Position numbers and translations under genes: made by a program. Shown here in pieces: positions 27,828 to 36,667 of a stretch of DNA of 64,000 bases. The notes under the pieces were generated by a model that saw nothing but the letters and a program-made list of their open reading frames with translations, did no database searches and had not been told where the DNA came from. The DNA comes from Laspinema olomoucense D3b (GTDB lineage Bacteria; Cyanobacteriota; Cyanobacteriia; Cyanobacteriales; Laspinemataceae): positions 33,725 through 97,724 of the forward strand of contig NZ_JAMXFA010000025.1 of the NCBI RefSeq assembly GCF_025370785.1, read 5' to 3'. Each line of letters starts with the position of its first letter. Within the stretch, counting starts at the first letter, position 1.

Positions 27828-29144
27828 ATGGCTTGGCAACCCGGAGAACAATTACTCAACGGTAAGTACACCATCGAATCCCAACTCGGCCAAGGCGGCT
27901 TTGGGATTACCTATCTCGCTCGGGACGATCGCAATCGCCCTTTTGCCATTAAAACCTTGGGGCGAAAAGCTCGCTTTACTCAGGAACTCGCTCAATATAA
28001 GGAAGAATTTCTCAAGGAAGCAGACTGTTTGTCGCGCTGCATTCATCCCAGTATTGTGCGACTTGAAGAGGTGATTGATACGGACTCCCTCTGCTGCATG
28101 GTGCTTGAATACATTAATGGTACGCCTCTGGCCCAGTTAGTGAGGCAAAAAGGCCGATTATCTGAACGGGAAGCATTATTTTATACATATCAAATTGGGG
28201 ATGCTCTGCGCCTGGTTCACGAACAAGGCTTCTTACATCGAGATGTCAAGCCGATGAACATTGTCTTACGCCAAGAGCGATCAGATGCGGTATTGATTGA
28301 TTTTGGATTAGCCCGGGAGTTTTCCCAGGATGGGGTAGACATTCATCCCAAACAAGGGTCGCGGGGATTTGCCCCTCTGGAACAGTACGATCTCCGAGCA
28401 TTGCGCGGCGCTTATACGGATGTATATGGATTAGCGGCTACTTTATATTCCCTATTAACAGCTAAAGTCCCCCCATCGGCCAGTGCTCGCGATCGCAGTT
28501 GGGTCAAAAACCAAACCGACCCCTTGCTCCCCCCAAAAACTCTCAATCAGTTGGTGAGCGATCGCGTTAATTCAGCTATTCTTAAGGGGTTGGCATTAGT
28601 CCCGGAAAATCGCCCCCAGTCCATCAAGAGTTGGTTAGAATTACTCTCAGACGGCGCATCGCCTTTCTCCCCCCAACCCGGTGAGATGACACCCGCCAGC
28701 CCGGAAATCGCCAGTTCCGTCTCAGCAGTCGGCATGGACTATACGACCCTAGAGAGCCTCCTCGCTGCCGGTCAATGGCAGGAAGCTGATCGCGAAACCG
28801 AGGCACTGATGCTGCGAGTGGCGGGTCGAGAGGCAGAAGGCCGCCTCAACATCGAAGATGTCAAACATTTTCCCTGCCGAGACCTCCGCACTCTCGATCG
28901 CCTCTGGACCGAATATAGCAATGGACATTTCGGCTTGAGCATCCAAAGACAGATTTGGAGCGAAAGCGCAGAAGACTACGAACAATTGAGCGATCGCCTC
29001 GGATGGCGAAGCGATACTGAATGGGTTTCTTATGCGGACCTGACCTTTGATATTACCGCACCCATCGGACATCTTCCCAGTTGGGGACGGCGCGGTCGGT
29101 TATGGTCATTTTTAGCCACCCGCCTAAAAAAATGTAGCCTCTAA
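27828..29144 (+). CDS. Serine/threonine protein kinase with C-terminal GUN4-like domain
   Basis: A 438-residue protein. Residues ~14-285 form a Hanks-type kinase: GQGGFG (21-26) for ATP phosphate binding, Lys42 in FAIK, HRDVKPMN near 137 (catalytic loop), DFGLAREF near 157 and an APLEQY-type activation segment, so it should be active. Residues ~304-438 resemble the GUN4 domain (LLAAGQWQEADRETEALML, DVKHFPCRDLRTLDRLWTEY, GWRSDTEWVSY), which in GUN4 binds porphyrins and stimulates Mg-chelatase. A link between kinase signalling and tetrapyrrole sensing is inference. The ATG at 27828 is chosen because the upstream in-frame GTG lies inside the preceding terminator. No membrane span. Confidence 0.92.
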   Translation: MAWQPGEQLLNGKYTIESQLGQGGFGITYLARDDRNRPFAIKTLGRKARFTQELAQYKEEFLKEADCLSRCIHPSIVRLEEVIDTDSLCCMVLEYINGTPLAQLVRQKGRLSEREALFYTYQIGDALRLVHEQGFLHRDVKPMNIVLRQERSDAVLIDFGLAREFSQDGVDIHPKQGSRGFAPLEQYDLRALRGAYTDVYGLAATLYSLLTAKVPPSASARDRSWVKNQTDPLLPPKTLNQLVSDRVNSAILKGLALVPENRPQSIKSWLELLSDGASPFSPQPGEMTPASPEIASSVSAVGMDYTTLESLLAAGQWQEADRETEALMLRVAGREAEGRLNIEDVKHFPCRDLRTLDRLWTEYSNGHFGLSIQRQIWSESAEDYEQLSDRLGWRSDTEWVSYADLTFDITAPIGHLPSWGRRGRLWSFLATRLKKCSL

Positions 29145-29389
29145 AGGAAAATTTCACCCCAGGGTGCATCCTTGAGATCTCCCCTAATTCCTACCCAATT
29201 GATCCCCGTAATTTCCCCCAGGCGATCGCCGCGTCCCAGATTGGGTATTCAACCCTGAGTCCTCTCCACTCCCCCCTACTCCCAAAGGTCAACCCAGATC
29301 ATGCCCAGGTTAGGTACAATTTTCTACACAGCCCTTCTGGGCTATTCCAATCTTGCACAGCAGTAGCTTCCTCTGCTTTCTCAAAAACC

Positions 29390-30775
29390 ATGAACCCCGA
29401 GCCAAACCCTAACTCGTCCAATCCCAACCCTAGAGACAACTCCTCTTCCGGTAACCCTTCACAGAGAGGAAACAACCCCATTACTCCCGAACAACCCCTG
29501 GACTCGATGGGGAATGCCACCCCTGAACTCCAGCATATGTCCAGTTATAACCGGGTCACCAGAGAAGGGGTAAGCTCATCGGACCTATTATCAGAGTTGG
29601 ATGAATACCAACAGAACCTGGGAAGACAACAGACCTCGGGGATCACCTTACCCTCCCTGGAGGACGACCCCCTCCCTAGTAGCCCTGGGGGAGTTCTAGT
29701 TTTAGTCGCGATCGCCCTGATGGTCTTCGGTCTGGCGATCGATAATATCTTCCTCGGGTTCGCCGGTGCCATTGCCACCTTTGCTATTTCCCTGCGTATC
29801 ATCTGGCCGAACTGGAGTCGGATTTGGATCCAGTTGGTCCCTGATCCTTGGCGTGCTGTTGTGATTGCTTTTGTGGGAGTGCTCACGGGGATCATCGGCC
29901 TACTGATGCTCAGTGGATCCAATAAGGAACCGGGAAGCCGGAATATCCAGATTAACTGGGAGGCGATCGGGGCGGTTGGGGAAATCGTCGGTGCGTTGGG
30001 TCAAATCTTGATTGCCATTATCGCTGTCTATGTGGCATGGCGACAGTATGTCATTTCCAAAGAACTGACCATTCAGCAAAACCGGATTACCCAACAACAA
30101 ACCATTGATACCTACTTTCAAGGGGTATCTGACTTAGCCTTAAATGAAGAAGGATTGCTAGAAGACTGGCCTCAAGAACGGGCGATCGCCGACGGCAGGA
30201 CTGCCGCGATTCTCGCCAGCGTTGATAGTGAAGGGAAAGCCAAAATTATCCGATTTCTCTCCCAGTCTAAACTCTTGACCCCCCTCATGCGCGATCGCCA
30301 TCTCGGTCGTCCCATCCTCGACGGAGATGGAGGCTACGCAGAAGACCGGGTTGATGGAGTCCGCGTCATCGCCCTCGGCGTGATGTTAGCGGGTGCTGAC
30401 CTCTCCTCCACGGATCTACGTTGGACTGAATTGACCGAAGCTAATCTCGTTCGCGCCAATCTCCAAAAGTGCGATTTGGTCAAAGCCAATCTCTCCCGGT
30501 CTCTGTTGTATGAAGCCGACCTTTCTAGTGCGGACATCAACGGGACTCGGTTCTTCTACGGACCTGTAGAAACCGCTTCTCCGCGCAGTCGGACCAAACG
30601 GCCCAATTATCAAACTGGGGAACATACCGGCGCGGTCATCGAGAAAGCCAATTTCTCTAAAGTTGAGCGGATGTCTGAAAGTCAACGCTATTATATCTGT
30701 GCCTGGGGCGGTTCCCAAACCCGACAAACTGTCCCGGGGGGGTGCGAAGGCATTCCTAATCTCTTAGGCCGATAA
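29390..30775 (+). CDS. Membrane pentapeptide-repeat protein
   Basis: A 461-residue product. The first ~85 residues are Asn/Pro/Ser-rich and disordered (MNPEPNPNSSNPNPRDN). Four hydrophobic segments follow at about 100-118, 121-140, 153-178 and 200-222 (VGALGQILIAIIAVYVAW). Then a basic/Gln-rich helix and a conserved-looking region (TYFQGVSDLALNEEGLLEDW) lead to a short run of pentapeptide repeats of the A(D/N)Lxx type near 341-385 (GADLSSTDL, EANLVRANL, KANLSRSLL, EADLSSADI), forming a quadrilateral beta-helix. The protein ends in a Cys-containing tail. Similar proteins are common in cyanobacteria; function unknown. It may be transcribed alone; the kinase gene ends 245 bases upstream. Confidence 0.85.
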   Translation: MNPEPNPNSSNPNPRDNSSSGNPSQRGNNPITPEQPLDSMGNATPELQHMSSYNRVTREGVSSSDLLSELDEYQQNLGRQQTSGITLPSLEDDPLPSSPGGVLVLVAIALMVFGLAIDNIFLGFAGAIATFAISLRIIWPNWSRIWIQLVPDPWRAVVIAFVGVLTGIIGLLMLSGSNKEPGSRNIQINWEAIGAVGEIVGALGQILIAIIAVYVAWRQYVISKELTIQQNRITQQQTIDTYFQGVSDLALNEEGLLEDWPQERAIADGRTAAILASVDSEGKAKIIRFLSQSKLLTPLMRDRHLGRPILDGDGGYAEDRVDGVRVIALGVMLAGADLSSTDLRWTELTEANLVRANLQKCDLVKANLSRSLLYEADLSSADINGTRFFYGPVETASPRSRTKRPNYQTGEHTGAVIEKANFSKVERMSESQRYYICAWGGSQTRQTVPGGCEGIPNLLGR

Positions 30776-30871
30776 AGCGACACCCGTTAATTTTTAGAAT
30801 CAGCCCAGGCGATCGCCTTGATAACGAAGAGTGCGCGATCGCCGTTGTTAACCTCCTACCGCCTTCCCTAT

Positions 30872-31435
30872 TCAAAAATAATCCGAGGGCAAAATCCCTC
30901 GTTTTTTCCGCGCTTGCATCGCTTTTTCTAACAGGTCTAACAGTCCCGGTGCTTCTTCCTGTAATGTTAACAGGAGCCGTTCTCCAATATCTTCATCCCC
31001 CGGGTCCTTCCCTGTTTCCATGACGGTTTTAAGCCGAGGCATGGCAATATCATCCACAATTTGAATTAATCCACTCAAACAGCGATTAAATTGTCTCTCG
31101 GTTAATAGGGAATCTTCTAAGGGAAATTCAATAATAGCTCGGATTTCTCCATCGGTCGGGTCATATTCCCATTGCAGCATTTTGGTTTCCCAGGAAATAC
31201 ATAACATGGTTTGGAGAATGGACTCTTTGTAAGGATGTTGGTTAATTCCCGATATGACTTTCGGCGCAAACAATTTGAAAAATTCTCCTTCTTCATCGAG
31301 TTGAATCACGATGGGGAAACTTTCCAGGTTTTCTGCTTGGACGCCGGTGATAATCCGATGATGTTCTGGATCAACCTCATATTGCCAAGCCCGGTTGTCA
31401 AGATAATCGGCGATTTGTTGGAGACTCGCGCCCAT
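30872..31435 (-). CDS. YbjN-domain (secretion-chaperone-fold) protein
   Basis: A 187-residue soluble protein with the fold pattern of YbjN/type III secretion chaperone-like proteins: an N-terminal helix (LQQIADYLDNRAWQYE), a beta sheet (FPIVIQLDEEGEFFKLFAP; MLQWEYDPTDGEIRAIIEFP) and a long helix (RQFNRCLSGLIQIVDDIAMP). A charged tail follows (about 145-187). In cyanobacteria these proteins are conserved but of unknown function. The ATG at 31435 has GGGAG upstream. No partner gene is adjacent; bvdR upstream is codirectional, 167 bases away. Confidence 0.75.
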   Translation of the reverse strand: MGASLQQIADYLDNRAWQYEVDPEHHRIITGVQAENLESFPIVIQLDEEGEFFKLFAPKVISGINQHPYKESILQTMLCISWETKMLQWEYDPTDGEIRAIIEFPLEDSLLTERQFNRCLSGLIQIVDDIAMPRLKTVMETGKDPGDEDIGERLLLTLQEEAPGLLDLLEKAMQARKKRGILPSDYF

Positions 31436-31602
31436 ATTAACTCCCTTTGATTGCAGATTGGAATGGTTACGTTTATCTATTTATCTATTCTATTAGCCAC
31501 AAAAAAGACAAACCCGAGAGTGCCTCTTTTATCCTAGCCGGAACAGGGGGATCATGAGCGGGCGATCGCTACCTTGTCCCCGGTTGGGTTTACTGCACCC
31601 TG

Positions 31603-32658
31603 TTAAAGATTGGGTTCTGACTCTTGTTCTAAGGCGATCGTCTTTCCGGTTTCAGAGGCTAGACGCGCAGCATCAGCAACTTTGAGGGTATAGAGACTGG
31701 CCCTGGGGTCAATATATAATGGGGTCCCTTGGGTTAAATGATCCAGGACCATCTGGGTATCTTTGGCAAATAGCCCCCGCCGGGTCCCTACTTCAAGGGG
31801 GCTAATGTCACCTTCCCGCACCAGTTGACCCTGATCTCCATCAAATATCAAGGTTCCCTGACTTCCATGCACTTCTAATTTTCGTTCGCTGGCGCAAAAG
31901 ATTTCTCCTTTGCCATAGAGGACGGAAGCGATCGCCCCGTTGGTAAACCGCAACTGAGCGCTACATAAACAAGCCCGAAAATACTCCGGTTCGGTTGGCA
32001 CCTCCCAAAACCGGCTTTGACAGCTTACTGTGGCAACTTGTCCCAAGACATCTGTCAGGCGATGCAGACGAGAGAGGGCCGCAGTCAAGGGAAAGCCCAA
32101 CAATTCTCGGTTATAGCTCCATTTGCGCCCGACCAACTCTTGGGGGTTGAGGGTACTGTACCGGGCATAGGCGACGTCCCCCACTTCGGACCAGGACTGT
32201 TTCAGGGCCTGATGAACTCCCCCCAATAGTTCGATATGTTCCACATGAAGCAGCCGTTGCCTTGAGGTTGCTAAGGCGAGCAGGTCCTCAGCTTCTGCGG
32301 GATCCAGACAGAGGGGATATTCAACGACGACATGGCAATCGGCTAATAGGGCCGCGCGAATGATTGCACCGCGATCGCGATTGATATTGCAAACAATCAC
32401 CAAATCTAGGTCCCCCCTGGCAATTAAGTCTTGCCAGGAGTTCATGGCAGTGCTCTGATGGAGTTGGGCAAATTCTGCGGTTTTTTCTGGAGTATGTCCC
32501 GCTACGGCCACTAAGCGCGATCGCTCATCCTCTTGTAGGGTTTGCCCTCGGAGTTTTGCCACAAAACCTGTACCCACGAGACCTACCCGAATCGGGAGGT
32601 GGGTGATGGGGACTAGGGAGGGCGATCGGTTCGTACGGGGACTAGAGGAAGTCGTCAC
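31603..32658 (-). CDS. bvdR: Biliverdin reductase
   Basis: NAD(P)H-dependent reduction of biliverdin IX-alpha to bilirubin; Gfo/Idh/MocA fold. In cyanobacteria loss of BvdR alters phycobiliprotein content. The N-terminal Rossmann motif is VGLVGTGFVAKLRG, and the recognisable BvdR segments are LLHVEHIELLGGVHQA, YARYSTLNPQ, FPLTAALSRLHRLTDVLG, EYFRACLCSAQL and LEVGTRRGLFAKDT, all of which match cyanobacterial BvdR as I recall it. At 351 residues it is slightly long because of a Ser/Thr/Pro-rich head. The start is GTG at 32658; no better ATG exists upstream. Divergent from the ferredoxin gene. Confidence 0.92.
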   Translation of the reverse strand: MTTSSSPRTNRSPSLVPITHLPIRVGLVGTGFVAKLRGQTLQEDERSRLVAVAGHTPEKTAEFAQLHQSTAMNSWQDLIARGDLDLVIVCNINRDRGAIIRAALLADCHVVVEYPLCLDPAEAEDLLALATSRQRLLHVEHIELLGGVHQALKQSWSEVGDVAYARYSTLNPQELVGRKWSYNRELLGFPLTAALSRLHRLTDVLGQVATVSCQSRFWEVPTEPEYFRACLCSAQLRFTNGAIASVLYGKGEIFCASERKLEVHGSQGTLIFDGDQGQLVREGDISPLEVGTRRGLFAKDTQMVLDHLTQGTPLYIDPRASLYTLKVADAARLASETGKTIALEQESEPNL

Positions 32659-32782
32659 GGTCTGAGTTTGCTTTCTTCAATAAAATCGATACTACTCTAA
32701 CTTTTCCCCTGTGGATACCCGCCCTAACTTTCCTGTGGGGCCTTCTTTAGGTATAAGTAATCAGGATTAAATTAGAATTTTT

Positions 32783-32788
32783 TATAAT
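32783..32788 (+). promoter_or_regulatory. Candidate -10 box of the ferredoxin gene
   Basis: TATAAT within TTTTTTATAATAAATTT, 165 bases before the petF ATG. No clear -35 box. The long 5' leader (about 155 bases) would fit the known post-transcriptional control of ferredoxin genes, which is inference here. Confidence 0.4.
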
Positions 32789-32952
32789 AAATTTTGTTGG
32801 TATAAAGGAGCAACCGGGTGTTGCAACCTTTGATTTTTCCCCTAATATCAGAGAAAGGCTGATCCTACCCGCAGACTGGCGCGTTAATCAAGGCGTGACC
32901 TCTGCATTAGCAAAACTTATAAGCCTGTCGATTATCTGGAGAAGATCACTAA

Positions 32953-33252
<300 letters not shown>

Positions 33253-33290
33253 GAGAACTCCCCCCCTTAAAATTTTCTCATTTTCAAGAA

Positions 33291-33322
33291 GTAGGGGCGC
33301 ACCGTTTGTGGTGCGCCCCTAT
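33291..33322. terminator. GTAGGGGC palindrome between convergent petF and SpoIID-like genes
   Basis: TAGGGGCGCACC (33292-33303) pairs perfectly with GGTGCGCCCCTA (33310-33321). Its place between convergent genes suggests bidirectional termination; it belongs to the dispersed GTAGGGGC family. Confidence 0.65.
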
Positions 33323-33419
33323 TGTTGATCTTAGGGGGTTGGGCAATCTCTGGAGTGGCAATAACTGGCAGGGGATTGATCCCCCATCGGGTGTTGCTGC
33401 AACCACCCCGTTCAAGGGT

Positions 33420-35174
33420 TTAGGGAGCTAAGGGATCGCGCCAAAAGATAATATCCTCAGAAACGGGTTGAATTTCGGTGCCGGGATAGTAGAACTTGAG
33501 TATGCGATCGCTGGTCCATCCTAATTTCGCGAGTCGATGGGAACCACTTTGGCTCAATCCCACCCCATGTCCAAATCCCCCCCCAACAAAAACATACCCC
33601 TTGAAGCTTTTATCCTCTCCATACATCCGTTCTAGGTAAAAAAATGTACTTAACGGTGCCCAGAAGGCTCGCAGGATTTCATCTTTCACCAGTTTGACGG
33701 ACCCCTGGTCTGTGGTGACATTAACGGCGATCGCTCGACCGGCATTGCTTCTTTCCACCACTTCCACCGCCTGAATGGTCTGGAAATTGGCCTGGGGATG
33801 CTGCTTCTCCTGAAGATAATCCTTGAGGTTTTTGTTCATTTGCGCCAGAGTGCTAACTTCGCGCCACCGAAATACATCCCACTCTTCTTCATTAAACCCT
33901 TTGTCCAGGGTAATAAACCGGCGAAAGTTCTGCTCGTTGGCTAAACTGTCGCGGGATAAGTCCCAAACGTTGCCTACGGAGTCGAGGACCGCTCTCAAAT
34001 ACGGGCGATCGGCACCATCCCACATATCCTGGAAAGGGGCGGTGATCCCCCCGGTGGTGGAGGAATACAGGGCGTCAATTAATTCATTGTTATAAGTGAG
34101 CACTTTCCCGGCAGTGGCGGCGATCGCGCGATCGGACCGCTCCCAGGTCTCTCCAATTCCTTTATAAACCTGGCATTCTGTATTGGCACATAACTCGTAG
34201 TTATCGATCACAAATCGTCGCAGGTTCCGCAGGACATAGGTCCGAGCAATAATCGCCTGAGCTTCTACTGCGGTATAAGGTGCTTCTGCGCCAATTTCAT
34301 GGGGGACGACTCCCCGTAAATACTCTTCAATAGGGACCTTATTAACGAGGGTAAAGGTGCCGTAGGCATTGGGTTGAACTCGCAGTTTCCCGGGATACAC
34401 CGTGGGGTTGCGGTCCTCTTTTCCTCGGCTAACCTGAATCCGATCCTTACCCGCCCAAATTTCTAGGCGATCGCGATTATAGCGGAACCCCTCAAAGACC
34501 CAACTGGGTTGGGGTTTCTGCTGCACGATCGCCGTATCTAAAAAGGCTGTTTCATATCCTTCAGCTTGCAGATTTTGCAGCAAGAACCGCCGCAATAACG
34601 GGGTCCCATAGACCTCGCGCTTGGCCCAGACTTGCCAGCGTCCCGGATGGGCAATTTCTACCTCAATCCCCTTGTTTCGCCATTCATCGGCATTCTGTTC
34701 CGCATTCTCGAAACTGCGATGGGTACTCAATACCAGCCGTTCTTCCAGGATGGGTTCGGCTAGGGGTTTCATGATGATTTCTAGCTGCATCTGGCTCACT
34801 TCCTGGGTTTGAGGCGTCCCATCACCCCCCTCAAAGCGCACATAGAGGCGATCGCCCTCTTGGGCTTTCAGAATGAGCTTATCTGTCGGTTTGCTGCCAA
34901 ACCGCTGCACAACCCCTATCTCCAGTTCTCGATTCTGCACCTGATTGGCGCGTACTACTTCCCCGGGCAGGCCCCAGAAGCACAGGACTGTGAACACCAC
35001 CCCAGATATCCGCCCTAACCATTGGCCCCCCATCCGGTTCACCGTTGGAGTGACAGGAGTCGGTTTTGGTCCCCCAAACTGGCTGATAGCTTGACTAGGA
35101 GTATTTCCCGGGCGATCGCTGAGGATTTGGGCATGGACCCCCGCATTCCGTTCTTGATATGCTGTTGATTTCAC
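33420..35174 (-). CDS. SpoIID/LytB-domain protein (putative peptidoglycan amidase/lytic enzyme)
   Basis: A 584-residue protein. Residues ~1-75 hold a disordered head and a hydrophobic segment (WLGRISGVVFTVLCFWGLPG, about 52-71) that is probably a signal-anchor. The SpoIID domain covers about 240-575: EEYLRGVVPHEIGAEAPYTA with the catalytic-type Glu (about residue 292 region), AIIARTYVLRNL, ALYSSTTGGITAPFQDMWDG and GFGHGVGLSQSG, the family's signature. SpoIID-type enzymes cleave denuded glycan strands. The start is GTG at 35174 with AAAGGGGATC upstream. It is transcribed convergently to petF. Confidence 0.9.
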   Translation of the reverse strand: MKSTAYQERNAGVHAQILSDRPGNTPSQAISQFGGPKPTPVTPTVNRMGGQWLGRISGVVFTVLCFWGLPGEVVRANQVQNRELEIGVVQRFGSKPTDKLILKAQEGDRLYVRFEGGDGTPQTQEVSQMQLEIIMKPLAEPILEERLVLSTHRSFENAEQNADEWRNKGIEVEIAHPGRWQVWAKREVYGTPLLRRFLLQNLQAEGYETAFLDTAIVQQKPQPSWVFEGFRYNRDRLEIWAGKDRIQVSRGKEDRNPTVYPGKLRVQPNAYGTFTLVNKVPIEEYLRGVVPHEIGAEAPYTAVEAQAIIARTYVLRNLRRFVIDNYELCANTECQVYKGIGETWERSDRAIAATAGKVLTYNNELIDALYSSTTGGITAPFQDMWDGADRPYLRAVLDSVGNVWDLSRDSLANEQNFRRFITLDKGFNEEEWDVFRWREVSTLAQMNKNLKDYLQEKQHPQANFQTIQAVEVVERSNAGRAIAVNVTTDQGSVKLVKDEILRAFWAPLSTFFYLERMYGEDKSFKGYVFVGGGFGHGVGLSQSGSHRLAKLGWTSDRILKFYYPGTEIQPVSEDIIFWRDPLAP

Positions 35175-35383
35175 CGTTCGATCCCCTTTGGTTTCGTTTA
35201 AATATCAGATCTAAAGTCTCGACAATGGCCTAATTTTCCTTACCCAGCAAGAATTTCACACCCTTAACCTCGTCGAACTGGGCGATCGCCTTGCAAGGCG
35301 ATCGTTAATTTTATCCCCTCATATTCTGGTCAAAATCCCCCTAACTTTCAACCTATTTTCCCCCCATCCCCCAGTACGAATGT

Positions 35384-35486
35384 CATTTGTCCTTGGTCAT
35401 TTGTCATTTGTTATTTGTCAAAGGACCAACGACCAAGGACCAGTGACCAACGACCAATGACCAACGACCAGTGACCAACGACCAAT
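35384..35486. repeat. Short tandemly repeated sequence (CCAATGA/GTCATTTG family)
   Basis: The left part has GTCATTTG units and the right part has GACCAACGACCAATGACCAG-type units, so the two halves are roughly inverted. Heptameric STRR sequences of this kind are known in cyanobacteria. It sits in the 392-base spacer between divergent genes (SpoIID-like and sulfiredoxin). Confidence 0.75.
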
Positions 35487-35566
35487 GACTCCATCCCCCT
35501 TGTTGCAACTCATACTCATTCCGACTATGATATAAGAAAGCCACCTAAAACCCAAAAATCACAATT

Positions 35567-35827
35567 ATGAGAGTCCAAGAAATTGCGATCGCCAAGATTC
35601 GGCGTCCCTTACCCCGCCAGAATGACCAGGCAAAAGTACAGAAGCTGATGGAGTCCATCCAAGAAATCGGATTATTAGAACCAATTGACGTGTTAGAAGT
35701 AGAAGGGGAATATTACGGCTTTTCTGGTTGTCATCGCTATGAGGCTTGTCAACGCCTAGGCTATGAAACCATTCGCTGTAACGTGCGTCGTGCTCCGCGA
35801 TCGGTGCTAAAAATGCACCTAGCCTGA
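35567..35827 (+). CDS. srx: Sulfiredoxin (ATP-dependent cysteine-sulfinic acid reductase)
   Basis: Reduces overoxidised (sulfinic) peroxiredoxins with ATP, restoring peroxide defence. The 86-residue product has the ParB/Srx fold. The catalytic Cys55 lies in GFSGCHRYEAC, matching the family's FGGCHR loop, and the N-terminal IRRPLPRQN and SIQEIGLLEPIDV segments match sulfiredoxins. The first codon is ATG, 180 bases before the dps gene in the same direction. The candidate -10 TATGATATAA lies about 40 bases upstream. A plain ParB-domain DNA-binding protein is the alternative, but the short length and GCHR loop argue for Srx. Confidence 0.88.
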   Translation: MRVQEIAIAKIRRPLPRQNDQAKVQKLMESIQEIGLLEPIDVLEVEGEYYGFSGCHRYEACQRLGYETIRCNVRRAPRSVLKMHLA

Positions 35828-35848
35828 GTCAATGTATCCGATAGAGGC

Positions 35849-35955
35849 GGTACAGTATTCCCTCAAGGGGGCGGTTGCCAGGTTTCTGGACCTTTCTGTG
35901 TTCCCCCGCCAGCAGGGTGTTCTCAAGAAACCCGCCTTCCCACCCCTACTGTACC
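35849..35955 (+). promoter_or_regulatory. Inverted-repeat segment between srx and dps
   Basis: GGTACAGTA (35849-35857) pairs with TACTGTACC (35947-35955), and AGGTTTCT (35880-35887) with AGAAACCC (35927-35934) forms a nested second stem. It could be a structured leader of dps, an attenuator or a small MITE. Function unknown. Confidence 0.4.
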
Positions 35956-36007
35956 GATGCTGTAGTCATCCCGTTAACAATATACTCGTTCTAAAGGAGA
36001 CCGAATC

Positions 36008-36532
36008 ATGGGAAAAGATAAAGACAAAGACAAAGATAAAGACAAAGATAAAGATAAAGGGTCAAAAATCAATACCGGCATTAATGCAGAAGACCGGCAA
36101 CAAATCGCAGAAGGATTATCACGACTTCTCGCCGATACTTATAGCCTCTACTTGAAAACCCATAATTTCCATTGGAATGTTACCGGACCAATGTTTCAGA
36201 CATTGCACGTGATGTTTGAGACACAATATACCGAATTAGCTTTAGCCGTGGATGCGATCGCCGAGCGGATTCGGGCTTTGGGATATCCAGCACCCGGGAC
36301 TTACAGCGAGTTTAGTCAGTTAAGCTCCATTGAAGAAACCCTCGGAGTTCCGAAGGCGAAAGAGATGATTCAGTTGTTAGTTGAAGGACAAGAAGCCGTA
36401 GTGCGGACTGCTCGTTCTGTTTTCCCCACAGTTGATGCTGCAAACGATGAACCCACCGCTGATTTATTAACCCAGCGGATGCAAATTCATGAAAAAACCG
36501 CTTGGATGTTAAGAAGTCTACTGGAAGAATAA
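36008..36532 (+). CDS. dps: Dps family DNA-binding ferritin with Lys-Asp tail
   Basis: Dodecameric mini-ferritin that oxidises Fe(II) with peroxide and stores the iron, often compacting DNA. The Dps core spans ~25-174 with the ferroxidase ligands His55 (NFHWN), His67 (TLH), Glu71, Asp82 and Glu86 (DAIAERI). The N-terminal tail is MGKDKDKDKD continuing as eight KD steps to Lys18, encoded by alternating AAAGAC/AAAGAT hexamers, likely to change copy number. Lys-rich tails contact DNA in other Dps proteins; here the alternation with Asp makes the tail nearly neutral. The ATG follows AAAGGAGACC, a good ribosome site. Confidence 0.95.
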   Translation: MGKDKDKDKDKDKDKDKGSKINTGINAEDRQQIAEGLSRLLADTYSLYLKTHNFHWNVTGPMFQTLHVMFETQYTELALAVDAIAERIRALGYPAPGTYSEFSQLSSIEETLGVPKAKEMIQLLVEGQEAVVRTARSVFPTVDAANDEPTADLLTQRMQIHEKTAWMLRSLLEE

Positions 36533-36593
36533 AACATCGGTTAAATCCTGCCAACTCGAAACCATAAATCGGGTTTCTAGGTGAGGCATTACA

Positions 36594-36625
36594 TACAAAC
36601 CGCGAAGATTCCTTCGCGGTTTGTA
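36594..36625. terminator. Perfect hairpin after dps
   Basis: TACAAACCGCGAAG (36594-36607) pairs with CTTCGCGGTTTGTA (36612-36625) around ATTC. No T-run follows on the plus strand, so termination is likely but not certain. Confidence 0.6.
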
Positions 36626-36667
36626 ATATGATGTTCAAGATGACATTAGATTGATCAACTCGAACTC

